Below are positions 10,770 through 18,732 of a DNA stretch of 64,000 bases, one piece after another. The notes beneath the pieces are model-generated. The model was not told the origin of the DNA. It was given only the letters and a program-made list of their open reading frames with translations, and made no database searches. This stretch comes from Neoroseomonas marina. Its GTDB lineage: Bacteria; Pseudomonadota; Alphaproteobacteria; Acetobacterales; Acetobacteraceae. The stretch's first letter is position 1. The number at the start of each line of letters is the position of its first letter. Both the position numbers and the translations under genes were made by a program. The stretch covers positions 248,001 through 312,000 of the forward strand of contig NZ_JABBKX010000001.1 of NCBI RefSeq assembly GCF_012927745.1, written 5' to 3'.

Positions 10770-11976
10770 CCTCCTCCCCGTCGAGGAGGCCCGCGCGCGC
10801 ATCCTCGCCGCGCTGGCGCCGACCGCGGCCGAGACCGTCGCGCTGCCCGAGGCCGCGGGCCGCGTGCTGGCGCGCCCCGTCGCCGCGCGGCTGACCCAGC
10901 CGCCGGCGGATGTCTCGGCGATGGACGGCTATGCGGTGCGGGCGGCCGATGCGGTCGAGGGCGCGACGCTGTCCATGATCGGGTCCGCCCCGGCCGGGCG
11001 CCCCTTCGCGGGCGAGGTCGGTCCCGGCCAGGCGGTGCGCATCTTCACCGGCGGCTTCGTGCCCGCCGGCGCCGAGGCGATCCTGCTGCAGGAGGACGCG
11101 ACGGCCGAAGGCACCGCCGTCCGCGTGAACGAGACGGTGAAGGCCGGCCGCTGGATCCGCCGCCGTGGCCTCGACTTCACGGAAGGGCATGAGGTCCTGG
11201 CGGCGGGGCGAAAGCTGACGGCGCGCGACATCGGCCTCGCCGCAGCGTCGAACAATCCGTGGCTCGCGGTGCATCGCAAGCCGCGCATCGGCATCCTCGC
11301 GACCGGGGACGAGATCGCGCTGCCCGGAGACCCGATCCCGGCCGGTGGCATCGTCTCCTCCAACGCACATGCGCTCGCCGCGCTGGTGAAGGGCGCGGGC
11401 GGCGATCCCGTCGTGCTGCCCATCGCGCCCGACGACACCCACGCCATCGCCGAGGTCGCCGGCACCGCCCATGCCTTCGACCTGCTGGTCACCACCGGCG
11501 GCGCGAGCGTGGGCGAGCACGACCTGATCCAGAAGGCGCTGGGCGGCGAAGGCTTCGAGCTCGGCTTCTGGAAGATCGCGATGCGGCCGGGCAAGCCGCT
11601 GATCTGGGGTCGGCTGGGCCGCACGCCGGTGCTGGGGCTGCCGGGCAATCCGGTCTCGGCCCTGGTCTGCGGCGTGGTCTTCCTGATCCCGGCCATCGGG
11701 CGGCTGTCCGGCCTGCCGGGGGATCCGCCGCCGACGCGGCGCCTCATCACCGCCGTGCCGATCGCGGAGAACGACCGGCGCGCCGATCATCTGCGGTCCG
11801 CGATCTCCTACGATTCCGAAGGGCGGATGCGCGTCACGCCGGCGGAGATGCAGGATTCCTCCATGCTCGCGACGCTGGCGCGCGCCGATGCGCTGGTGCT
11901 GCGCGCGCCCTTCGCCCGCGCCCTGCCGGCAGGGGCGGAGGTCGAGGCGATCGTCCTCGCCGATCTCGGCGTCTAG
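10759..11976 (+). CDS. moeA: Molybdopterin molybdenumtransferase
   Basis: Inserts molybdate into adenylylated molybdopterin, the last common step of molybdenum cofactor synthesis. The 405-residue product shows the hallmarks [13 protein letters not shown] (about residue 50), [33 protein letters not shown] and the [13 protein letters not shown] / [13 protein letters not shown] motifs of the MogA-like domain. The GTG at 10759 overlaps the end of moaC by 11 bases and gives an N-terminus like other MoeA proteins; the earlier in-frame ATG would lie deep inside moaC. Its stop codon shares bases with the stop of the convergent dipeptidase gene (CTAG). Confidence 0.95.
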   Translation: MASDLLPVEEARARILAALAPTAAETVALPEAAGRVLARPVAARLTQPPADVSAMDGYAVRAADAVEGATLSMIGSAPAGRPFAGEVGPGQAVRIFTGGFVPAGAEAILLQEDATAEGTAVRVNETVKAGRWIRRRGLDFTEGHEVLAAGRKLTARDIGLAAASNNPWLAVHRKPRIGILATGDEIALPGDPIPAGGIVSSNAHALAALVKGAGGDPVVLPIAPDDTHAIAEVAGTAHAFDLLVTTGGASVGEHDLIQKALGGEGFELGFWKIAMRPGKPLIWGRLGRTPVLGLPGNPVSALVCGVVFLIPAIGRLSGLPGDPPPTRRLITAVPIAENDRRADHLRSAISYDSEGRMRVTPAEMQDSSMLATLARADALVLRAPFARALPAGAEVEAIVLADLGV

Positions 11977-13295
11977 GCCGCGCGCGGCGCCCGCCGCGTC
12001 GGCGCGGCGGCCAGGCGGTCGTGCTGCGCCCAGGAGTCCACGAATTCCGCGGCAAGGCCCCGCTTCGGGCGCGCATCGGCCCACCGGCGTTCCATGGCGT
12101 CGGCCTCGGCCCAGCAGGCGGCGACCGCGGCCGCAGGATCGCCGCCGGGCTGCAGCGCGTCCTCGATGCGCGCGGCGAAGCGAGCTTCGGTCGCGTCGCG
12201 GTCCTCGGCATGGCCAGCGAGCCACGCAGCGAAGTCGCCGGTCACCGCGGCACGGTGGATCGCCTCATGCTGCCACCAGCGCGTCGCGGGATCGGACTGA
12301 TCGGTCGGCGGCGGTCCCATGGCGGGCAGCGGCAGACCAGCGATCAACGGCCGGAACAGCGCCGTGCAGGGCGCGGAGGCCGCCGTCACCCAATGCACGG
12401 CGCGCCCGTCAGCGCGCAGGTCGGACACCAGCGATCCCACCGTCTGGCCGCGGCGCTCGTTGTCCAGCGCATGCATGCAGATGGTGCGGCCTACCGTGTC
12501 GACCGGATGCCAGTGCGGGCCGGTGTCGGCCCCGTGGTCGCGCAGCGTGCGCATCATGTCGGCGATGGTCAGCGCGCCCGACCGCGCGGAGAGCAGCGTC
12601 GTCGCGCGGTTGCAGCGCAGCCGCCCGCGCGAGACGGCGTCGCGCGCCTCGTCCAGGAAGCGTCCCGCCATGTCCAGCGCCTGCGGCGCCGCGACGCCGG
12701 CGAGTGCGAGCAGCGACGGGCTCGCGCGATCCGCGGCGCCGATTGACAGCGCGTTCGAGATGGCACGCACGCCGCGCACCCGCTCCACCGCCCAGTGCCG
12801 GCCCATGGTCTCGAGCACGAAGGCCTCGCGATGGTCGGCGACGATGAATCCGTTGTCGTAGAAGTGCTCGTGCAGGTGGCCGCAATCGCCGCCCTGCCCA
12901 TGCGTCTCGAGCAGCGCGACGATGACCTCCACCGCCTCGGCGGCGGTGGCCCCGCGCTCGAGGCCGAGGCGCAGCAGGTCCATCCCGATCAGCGCCGCCC
13001 TGCGCGAGGGCGGGACGGTGCCGAACACGGCCTCATTGCCGATGACGACGCCGTGCTCGTTCGCGCCCATCTCCGCGCCCCAGCACCAGAAGGGGCGCGA
13101 GAGCAGCACGGCATGCGTTTCCGCCGCCTGCGGGATCTCGATGTAGGTGCAGCGCAGTCGCGTCCCCGACGCGTGACGCGCGCGCGGATGCCATTCGACC
13201 GCCTGCGCCTCGTTGCGCTCGCGATCGCTGTTCTTGGCGAAGAGCACGCCGCCGGCCGCCGTCGCGGGCGGCAGCGCCACCATCGTGTCGCACAT
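11973..13295 (-). CDS. Secernin-like C69 family peptidase (dipeptidase)
   Basis: Predicted N-terminal-nucleophile hydrolase of the secernin/C69 type. The 440-residue protein starts MCDTMVALPPATAAGG; after Met removal Cys2 would be the nucleophile, as in the family, followed by the LFAKNSDRERNEAQ block. Further family blocks are FWCWGAEMGANEHGVVIGNEAV and the GHLHEHFYDNGFIVADHREAFVLET region (key residues within 183-205). I chose the ATG at 13295 because an N-terminal Cys is required and a GGAGGTG site lies upstream. Substrates of such enzymes are poorly defined. It diverges from a GMC oxidoreductase gene with about 55 bases between starts. Confidence 0.87.
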   Translation of the reverse strand: MCDTMVALPPATAAGGVLFAKNSDRERNEAQAVEWHPRARHASGTRLRCTYIEIPQAAETHAVLLSRPFWCWGAEMGANEHGVVIGNEAVFGTVPPSRRAALIGMDLLRLGLERGATAAEAVEVIVALLETHGQGGDCGHLHEHFYDNGFIVADHREAFVLETMGRHWAVERVRGVRAISNALSIGAADRASPSLLALAGVAAPQALDMAGRFLDEARDAVSRGRLRCNRATTLLSARSGALTIADMMRTLRDHGADTGPHWHPVDTVGRTICMHALDNERRGQTVGSLVSDLRADGRAVHWVTAASAPCTALFRPLIAGLPLPAMGPPPTDQSDPATRWWQHEAIHRAAVTGDFAAWLAGHAEDRDATEARFAARIEDALQPGGDPAAAVAACWAEADAMERRWADARPKRGLAAEFVDSWAQHDRLAAAPTRRAPRAA

Positions 13296-13350
13296 CGCGC
13301 ACCTCCGCCGCGATCTTCCCAGGTCCCGGAGGTCATGCCAACGTCCGGTC

Positions 13351-14955
13351 ATGACCACAGAGACGATCGAGGCCGACTATGTTGTCGTCGGCGCCGGCAG
13401 CGCGGGCTGCGTCCTGGCCTCGCGGCTGTCGGAGACTCCGGGCGTCTCGGTGCTGCTGGTCGAGGCCGGCACGCGGGAGCGTATCGGCCTGACGCGCATG
13501 CCCGCCGCGCTGATGCGCACGATCGGCAACCCGCGCTACGACTGGGGCTATCGCTCCGAGCCCGACCCCACGCGCAACGGACTGGTCGAGGACTGGCCGC
13601 GCGGCAAGGTGCCGGGCGGGTCGTCCGCCATCAACGGGATGATCTTCATCCGCGGCGCGGCGGCGGATTACGACGCGTGGGAATCGCTCGGCTGCGCCGG
13701 CTGGGGCTGGCGCGACGTGCTGCCGCTGTTCCGCAGGATGGAAACCGCGGATGCGCCGGACAATGCGACGCGCGGCGGGATGGGGCCGCAGCGCGTCTCC
13801 GCGCTCGCCTGGCGACACCCTGTCGCATCCGACTTCATCGCGAGCGGCGTCGCCGCCGGCATCCCGGCGAATGACGATTTGAACGGCGCATCCCACGAAG
13901 GCATCGCCTGGAACCAGGGATCGACGCGCAACGGGCTGCGCCATTCGGCCTGGGACGCCTTCATCCGGCCGAACCTGGCGCGGCCGAACCTGCGCACGAT
14001 GGATGGCGTGCTGGTCCAGCGCATCACCTTCGAGGGGCGTCGCGCCAGCGGCCTCGCCGCGACGCGCAACGGCGCGGCGCTGGCCGTCCGCGCGCGACGC
14101 GAAGTGATCCTGACAGCCGGCGCGATCAACTCGCCGCAGCTGCTGATGCTCTCGGGCGTCGGCGAAACGAGCGAACTTGCCGCGCATGGCATCGCGACGG
14201 TGGCCGACAGCCCGGAGGTCGGGCGGAACCTGATGGAGCATCCCGGCCTCTACGTGCAGGCCGAGCTCACCGTGCCGACCGTGAACGCCGAGGCGGCGCC
14301 GCTGCGCGCCGCCTGGCAGTTCCTGCGCTGGGCAGCGGGGCGCCCTTCCCCCTTCGGCGTGCCGACGGCGCAGGTGCTCGCCTTCCTGCGCAGCCATCCG
14401 GAGGCGGCGGAACCTGACCTGCAGTTCCACCTCTTTCCCTATGGCTCGGTGCTGAAGGACGGGAAGCGGATCATCCCGCGGCGCAATCTCGCGACGATCC
14501 TCGTGAACGTGAACCATCCGCGCTCGCGCGGGCGGCTCGCGCTGCGTTCGGCCGATCCGGCGGCGCCGATCGCCATTCATCCGCGGCTGCTCGACGACGA
14601 CCAGGATGTCGAGACGCTGCTGCGCGGCCTCGGCTGGGTGCGGCGGATGGCGACGACCGCGCCGTTCGGGGACAAGGTGAAGGCGTTGATCGGCGTGCCG
14701 CCCGCCGCTGCGGGGCGCGAGGCCGACATCGCCTTCCTGCGCTCCGCCGCGCGGCCCTTCTACCACCCCGCCGGCACCTGCCGCATGGGCGCCGATGCGC
14801 GCGCCGTCGTCGCGCCCGACCTGCGGGTGAACGGCGTCTCGGCCCTACGCGTCGCCGACATCTCGATCTTCCCGCGCCACATCGCGGGCAACACCAACGC
14901 CACCGCGCTGATGATCGGCGAGAAGGCCGCCGAGCTCGTCACGCAGGCATCCTGA
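13351..14955 (+). CDS. GMC-family FAD-dependent oxidoreductase (choline dehydrogenase-like)
   Basis: Predicted FAD enzyme oxidising an alcohol, of the glucose-methanol-choline family. The 534-residue protein has the FAD-binding motif DYVVVGAGSAGCVLASRLSE near residue 10, the GMC signature GKVPGGSSAINGMIFIRG (about residues 85-102), the second signature GAINSPQLLMLSGVG, and the C-terminal catalytic His-Asn region FYHPAGTCRMG ... RHIAGNTNATALMIGEKAA. Length is typical. A binding-protein gene follows after 18 bases, so it may act on an imported compound. The substrate is not readable; choline dehydrogenase itself is unlikely without bet genes. Confidence 0.92.
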   Translation: MTTETIEADYVVVGAGSAGCVLASRLSETPGVSVLLVEAGTRERIGLTRMPAALMRTIGNPRYDWGYRSEPDPTRNGLVEDWPRGKVPGGSSAINGMIFIRGAAADYDAWESLGCAGWGWRDVLPLFRRMETADAPDNATRGGMGPQRVSALAWRHPVASDFIASGVAAGIPANDDLNGASHEGIAWNQGSTRNGLRHSAWDAFIRPNLARPNLRTMDGVLVQRITFEGRRASGLAATRNGAALAVRARREVILTAGAINSPQLLMLSGVGETSELAAHGIATVADSPEVGRNLMEHPGLYVQAELTVPTVNAEAAPLRAAWQFLRWAAGRPSPFGVPTAQVLAFLRSHPEAAEPDLQFHLFPYGSVLKDGKRIIPRRNLATILVNVNHPRSRGRLALRSADPAAPIAIHPRLLDDDQDVETLLRGLGWVRRMATTAPFGDKVKALIGVPPAAAGREADIAFLRSAARPFYHPAGTCRMGADARAVVAPDLRVNGVSALRVADISIFPRHIAGNTNATALMIGEKAAELVTQAS

Positions 14956-14973
14956 GCGAAGGAGAAACGCACA

Positions 14974-16563
14974 ATGTTCGGAACCTGGACGCGCCGTGCC
15001 GCGGTGGCGGCGGCGATCGCGCTGCCCGCGGCGGCGCAGGCGCAGATACCGGCGGGCCAGCAGCCCGCCAGCCAGATCACCGCGGTGATGCAGGCCGATG
15101 TGCGGATCATGGATCCGCATGTCTCGACGGTCTACATCACGCGCAACTTCGCCTACATGATCTGGGACACGCTGTTCGCGATGGACAGCGAGGGCAACAT
15201 CCGCCCGCAGATGGTGGACAGCCACACCGTCTCTGACGATCGGATGACCTGGACCTTCACGCTGCGCGAAGGCCTGAAGTTCCATGACGGCCAGCCCGTC
15301 ACCTCGGCCGACGTCATCGCGAGCCTGCGGCGCTGGGGTCCGGGCGACGGGCTCGGGCGGCACCTGATGGCGGCGACCGCCTCGATGGACGTGGTCGACG
15401 CCCGCACCTTCCGCATCGTGCTGAACCGACCCTTCGGCCTGGTGCTCGACGCGCTCGGCAAGCCGTCCTCGCTGGTGCCGGCGATCATGCCGGAACGCCT
15501 GGCGCAGCGCCCGCGTACCGAGCAGAACAGCGAGCTGATCGGCTCCGGCCCCTTCGTGTTCCGGCGCGATCTCTCGGTCTCCGGCGCGACGCAGGTCTTC
15601 GACCGCTTCCGCGACTACCGCCCGCGCAACGAGCCCGCGAACTTCCTCGCGGGCGGCAAGCACGTGCATGTGGACCGCGTGATCTGGCGCGTCATCCCGG
15701 ACGCGGCGACGGCGGCCAATGCGCTGACGACCGGCGAGGTCGACTTCATCGAGATGCCGGCCTTCGACCTGCTGCCGCTGCTGCGCCGCAACCGCGGCGT
15801 GACGGTCGTGCCGCTCGCGGGTCCGTCCATGTGGCAGGGCTTCGTGCGCGTGAACTCCGCGGCCGGACCCTTTGCCGATCCGGCGGTGCGCCGCGTGCTG
15901 ATGATGGCGGTGGACCAGTCGCAGGGGCCGACGGCGCTCGGGGCGACCGGGGATCTCTCCATTCCGCAATGCCTCAGCTTCTGGATGTGCGGCGGCGCGC
16001 TCGAGACCACCGCCGGCAGCGAGATCGCCGCGCGGCCCGACGTCGCCCGTGCGCGGGAGGCGCTTCGCCAGACCAACTACCGCGGCGAGCCCGTCATCAT
16101 CATGCAGGCGACCGACATCGACGCCCCGCGCGTCGGCAGCGAGGTCGTCGCGGCGCGCCTGCGGGAGGTCGGCTTCAATGTCGAGCTGCAGGCCATGGAT
16201 TGGGGCACGGTGGTCGCACGGCGTGCGCGGCGCGATGCCTCCTGGTCGCTGTTCGGCGTGCATGCGCAGGGCTTCGACCTCGCCTCGCCGCTGACGCATT
16301 TCTACATCGGCACCAACTGCCAGGACTTCCCCGGCTGGCATTGCGACGAACGGCTGACGCCGCTGCTGGAACGCTTCTCCCAGGCCGCGACGCTCGAGGA
16401 ACGGCGCGCCATCGCGGCCGACATCCAGCGCATCGCCTTCGAGATCGTGCCGGCCGTGATCTGGGGGCAGTTCAGCCAGCCCATCGCCTACCGCTCGAAT
16501 CTGCAGGGCGTCATCCCCTCGGGCATTCCGGTGTTCTGGAACATCCGCCGCACCGGACGCTGA
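14974..16563 (+). CDS. ABC transporter substrate-binding protein, peptide/opine/nickel type (SBP family 5)
   Basis: Predicted periplasmic receptor for an ABC importer of oligopeptide-like solutes. The 529-residue product has a signal peptide ending near residue 23 (AAAQAQ), then the family 5 pattern: ADVRIMDPHVSTVYITRNF, WDTLFAMDSEGNIRPQMV, TWTFTLREGLKFHDGQPVTSADV near residues 90-112, and a C-terminal VPAVIWGQFSQPIAYR. No permease or ATPase genes follow; instead a perfect 12-bp hairpin closes the transcript. It may serve a transporter encoded elsewhere, or a substrate shared with the upstream GMC oxidoreductase. Confidence 0.92.
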   Translation: MFGTWTRRAAVAAAIALPAAAQAQIPAGQQPASQITAVMQADVRIMDPHVSTVYITRNFAYMIWDTLFAMDSEGNIRPQMVDSHTVSDDRMTWTFTLREGLKFHDGQPVTSADVIASLRRWGPGDGLGRHLMAATASMDVVDARTFRIVLNRPFGLVLDALGKPSSLVPAIMPERLAQRPRTEQNSELIGSGPFVFRRDLSVSGATQVFDRFRDYRPRNEPANFLAGGKHVHVDRVIWRVIPDAATAANALTTGEVDFIEMPAFDLLPLLRRNRGVTVVPLAGPSMWQGFVRVNSAAGPFADPAVRRVLMMAVDQSQGPTALGATGDLSIPQCLSFWMCGGALETTAGSEIAARPDVARAREALRQTNYRGEPVIIMQATDIDAPRVGSEVVAARLREVGFNVELQAMDWGTVVARRARRDASWSLFGVHAQGFDLASPLTHFYIGTNCQDFPGWHCDERLTPLLERFSQAATLEERRAIAADIQRIAFEIVPAVIWGQFSQPIAYRSNLQGVIPSGIPVFWNIRRTGR

Positions 16564-16572
16564 GCATCGGAC

Positions 16573-16599
16573 GCGGAGGCCGAGCCCCTCGGCCTCCGC
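16573..16599 (+). terminator. Hairpin after the peptide-type binding protein gene
   Basis: GCGGAGGCCGAG (16573-16584) pairs perfectly with CTCGGCCTCCGC (16588-16599) across a 3-base loop. It starts ten bases after the stop of the binding-protein gene. There is no strong T-run on either side, so it may act as a weak terminator or 3' stabiliser. Confidence 0.6.
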
Positions 16600-16609
16600 A
16601 TTCGCGCTA

Positions 16610-16890
16610 TCGAGGGCGAGATCGGGATCGCCCAACAGACCGAGCCCCGCGGCAAAGGCGGGCTTGGCCGTCACGCCGTTGCGCTTGAGGTCGAGCACGC
16701 TCCGCGCATCGCCGGACCGAGGCGCCACAGCTGCTCATGTTCGGCGCGCAGGTGGCGACAGCCCATCTGCGCAGCGATCGGGAAGGTGCCGGCCGGCGCC
16801 GCATCGAAGGACGCGAGCACCTCCATGATGCCAAGGCCGCGCGGCGTTGCGGCGAGCAGCGCCGGCACGTCCCGCCAATCGGGCTCCGCA
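16610..16890 (-). pseudogene. Frameshifted coding remnant, unknown family
   Basis: Between two intact genes, the minus strand reads with protein-like codon use (nearly all third bases G or C) in two consecutive frames. The first, from about 16890 to 16690, reads AEPDWRDVPALLAATPRGLG and on through MGCRHLRAEHEQLWRLGP. The second, about 16700 to 16610, reads SVLDLKRNGVTAKPAFAAGL and then GLLGDPDLAL. Neither has a good start, and the join needs a frame change near 16695. It looks like the C-terminal part of a protein whose start and reading frame were lost, lying just downstream of the glycosyltransferase. I do not recognise the family, and it may simply be a chance coding-like stretch. Confidence 0.35.
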
Positions 16891-16899
16891 TAGGCGCCG

Positions 16900-17718
16900 T
16901 CAGGCGCCGCGGCGATCGAGCCAGGCCGCGACGGCCCGGTGATAGTCGCCCAGCCCCGGCCGCGTCCCGACCACCCGGTTCATCGCCCGCCAGCGCCGCA
17001 GCACCCGCGCGGCGGCGGCTGCATGGGCGCCGAAGCCGAAGCCGTCGCCCCGGATCGCGGCGAGCGCGCGCGCGTATTCGGCATCGAAGCGTTCCCACGG
17101 CGTGTCCGTCGCCTGGCCGGGGCGCAGCTGGTAGCGGTAGGCGAGCGATCCCGCGACGGGCACCTCGCCCCCCGCCGCGGCGAGCGCGCGCAGGTCGAAC
17201 AGCACATCGTCGATCAGGCGGAAATCCGAGAAGGGCTGCACCAGATCCCGCCGCGCCATGAGGTGGAGGGAGGAGAAGGCCTCCCGCCAGGCGGCGAAGC
17301 CGAAGACGGCGGTACCCGCGGGCGGCATGCGCCGGACCTCGGCGCCCGCCGGATCGCGCACGATGCTCGGCACCGCCACCGCCCCGGCCTGCCGCGCCAG
17401 CGCAAGCGCCTGCGCGATGGCGTCCGGTGAGCCTTCCAGCGCGTCGTCGCCGTCGAGAATCATCACGAAGGCGCCGGTGGCGATCGCGAGGGCGCGGTTC
17501 CGCGCCGCATGGGCGCCGCTGCGCACCGGCCCGACCGGGGTGAAGCGCAGACGGGGGTCGGGCGGCAGCAGGGGCGCGTAGTCCGTGCCGTCATCCGAGG
17601 CGACCACGACCTCGACCGACGCCCCGGCGGCGCGGTCCAGCACCGAGGCCACCGCCCCCGGCACCAGGTCCTGCAGGCGGTGCGCGGCAATGATCAACGA
17701 CACATCGGCAGGGGACAT
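16900..17718 (-). CDS. Glycosyltransferase family 2 protein
   Basis: Predicted inverting GT-A fold glycosyltransferase. The 272-residue sequence opens with DVSLIIAAHRLQDLVPGAVAS and VEVVVASDDGTDY, has the SGAHAARNRALAIATGAFVMILDGDDALE segment (nucleotide-sugar and metal-binding DGDD at about residue 93), and a later RLIDDVLFDL. No membrane helix is evident, so it is probably cytoplasmic. I chose the ATG at 17718 because the family fold starts within a few residues; an upstream in-frame ATG would read through the lexA promoter region. The donor and acceptor are unknown and no other glycan genes lie nearby. Confidence 0.85.
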   Translation of the reverse strand: MSPADVSLIIAAHRLQDLVPGAVASVLDRAAGASVEVVVASDDGTDYAPLLPPDPRLRFTPVGPVRSGAHAARNRALAIATGAFVMILDGDDALEGSPDAIAQALALARQAGAVAVPSIVRDPAGAEVRRMPPAGTAVFGFAAWREAFSSLHLMARRDLVQPFSDFRLIDDVLFDLRALAAAGGEVPVAGSLAYRYQLRPGQATDTPWERFDAEYARALAAIRGDGFGFGAHAAAAARVLRRWRAMNRVVGTRPGLGDYHRAVAAWLDRRGA

Positions 17719-17800
17719 TCCCTGCGAATACCCACAGGCGCGACGAGACGCAAAGCCGCCCCGCACAACCTGTCCACAGGTCTTCCACATCCGAATGCAA

Positions 17801-17828
17801 TTGACTGTGACTTCGGAACCTTTCTAGA
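17801..17828 (+). promoter_or_regulatory. Candidate lexA promoter
   Basis: TTGACT at 17801-17806 resembles a -35 box and TCTAGA at 17823-17828 a weak -10, 16 bases apart. The -10 lies inside the SOS box, as expected for LexA autorepression. Inferred from spacing and position only. Confidence 0.5.
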
Positions 17829-17830
17829 AC
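17816..17830 (-). promoter_or_regulatory. LexA-binding SOS box (GTTC-N7-GTTC)
   Basis: On the minus strand this reads GTTCTAGAAAGGTTC, a perfect match to the alphaproteobacterial LexA operator GTTC-N7-GTTC. It lies 64 bases before the lexA start and overlaps the candidate -10 box, which fits autorepression relieved by RecA-stimulated LexA cleavage. Confidence 0.88.
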
Positions 17831-17893
17831 GCCGTATCAGTTGCCGGTTTGTTCCGCCCGATTCGCGCGGCCGGCCTGAGGAGGAGGGGCTGG

Positions 17894-18616
17894 ATGCTCA
17901 CGCGGAAGCAGCACGAGCTGCTGATATTCATCGACCGCCATCTGCGTGAGACGGGCTTCTCCCCGTCCTTCGAGGAAATGAAGGCTGCGCTCGCGCTCAA
18001 GTCGAAGTCGGGCATCCACCGGCTGATCACGGCGCTCGAGGAACGCGGCTTCCTGCGCCGCCGCGCCCATCGTGCCCGCGCGCTCGAAGTCATCCGCCTG
18101 CCGGAGAATCTCGCGCCCCGTCCCCCCCGCGCCGCCCCCAAGGCGCCCGAAGCGCCGCTGGGGCCGAATGTCATCCGCGGCCCCTTCGCCGCCAGCATCG
18201 CGCCGCGCCCGCAGCCCGAGAGCAACGACAACGCGGCGGTCACCCTGCCGCTCTATGGCCGCATCGCGGCCGGCGTGCCGATCGAGGCGCTGCGCGACAA
18301 CGGCACCAGCGTCGACGTGCCGGCCGCGCTGATCGGCAGCGGCGACCACTACGCGCTCGAGGTCGCGGGCGATTCCATGATCGACGCCGGGATCCTCGAC
18401 GGCGACACGGTCATCATCAACCGCGCCGACACGGCCGAGAACGGCGCCATCGTCGTCGCCCTGGTCGACGAGAACGAAGTGACGCTGAAGCGCCTGCGCC
18501 GCCGCGGCAATTCCATCGCCCTCGAACCGGCCAATCCGCGGCACGAGACGCGCATCTTCGGCCCCGACCGGGTGAAGGTGCAGGGCCGCCTGGTGGGGCT
18601 GCTGCGCCGCTACTGA
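17894..18616 (+). CDS. lexA: SOS-response repressor LexA
   Basis: Transcription repressor of DNA-damage genes that cleaves itself when RecA is activated. The 240-residue protein has an N-terminal winged helix (residues 1-65, starting [20 protein letters not shown]), a long Pro/Ala linker (about 70-110) and a C-terminal peptidase domain. The cleavage bond is Ala126-Gly127 in [10 protein letters not shown]; the catalytic pair is Ser161 in [10 protein letters not shown] and Lys199 in [10 protein letters not shown]. The ATG at 17894 follows a GAGGAGGGG site and matches the family start. It is preceded by a perfect GTTC-N7-GTTC box. The linker is longer than in E. coli LexA, as in other alphaproteobacteria. 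Confidence 0.97.
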   Translation: MLTRKQHELLIFIDRHLRETGFSPSFEEMKAALALKSKSGIHRLITALEERGFLRRRAHRARALEVIRLPENLAPRPPRAAPKAPEAPLGPNVIRGPFAASIAPRPQPESNDNAAVTLPLYGRIAAGVPIEALRDNGTSVDVPAALIGSGDHYALEVAGDSMIDAGILDGDTVIINRADTAENGAIVVALVDENEVTLKRLRRRGNSIALEPANPRHETRIFGPDRVKVQGRLVGLLRRY

Positions 18617-18630
18617 GGCCTGATACCGGC

Positions 18631-18653
18631 ACGACGAAGGATGGGGCTTCGTC
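18631..18653 (+). terminator. Hairpin after lexA
   Basis: CGACGAAG (18631-18638) pairs with CTTCGTCG (18646-18653) over a 7-base loop, 15 bases after the lexA stop. There is no T-run, so termination strength is uncertain. It is nested inside a wider inverted repeat (18620-18629 with 18726-18735). Confidence 0.5.
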
Positions 18654-18697
18654 GCCCCGGTGTCCGCTCCCGGTGTCGCGCGGCCCGCGCGCCATGC

Positions 18698-18730
18698 CCG
18701 GCGGCCGGAGGTCGAATCTTCGGCCGCCGG
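18698..18730. terminator. Strong hairpin between convergent lexA and comEC
   Basis: CCGGCGGCCG (18698-18707) pairs perfectly with CGGCCGCCGG (18721-18730) over 13 bases, which may extend the stem by about three weaker pairs. It lies three bases beyond the comEC stop on the minus strand and so could serve either transcript. Confidence 0.5.
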
Positions 18731-18732
18731 TA

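Noticed and set aside
13296-13358. Longer start for the C69-type peptidase (MVMTGRWHD...)
   Set aside because: It would hide the N-terminal Cys needed as nucleophile and overlap the divergent gene's promoter.
14845-16728. Minus-strand open frame of 627 codons opposite the peptide-type binding protein
   Set aside because: The part over the binding protein is a shadow. Only its first few codons, outside that gene, look coding and are described as the broken remnant.
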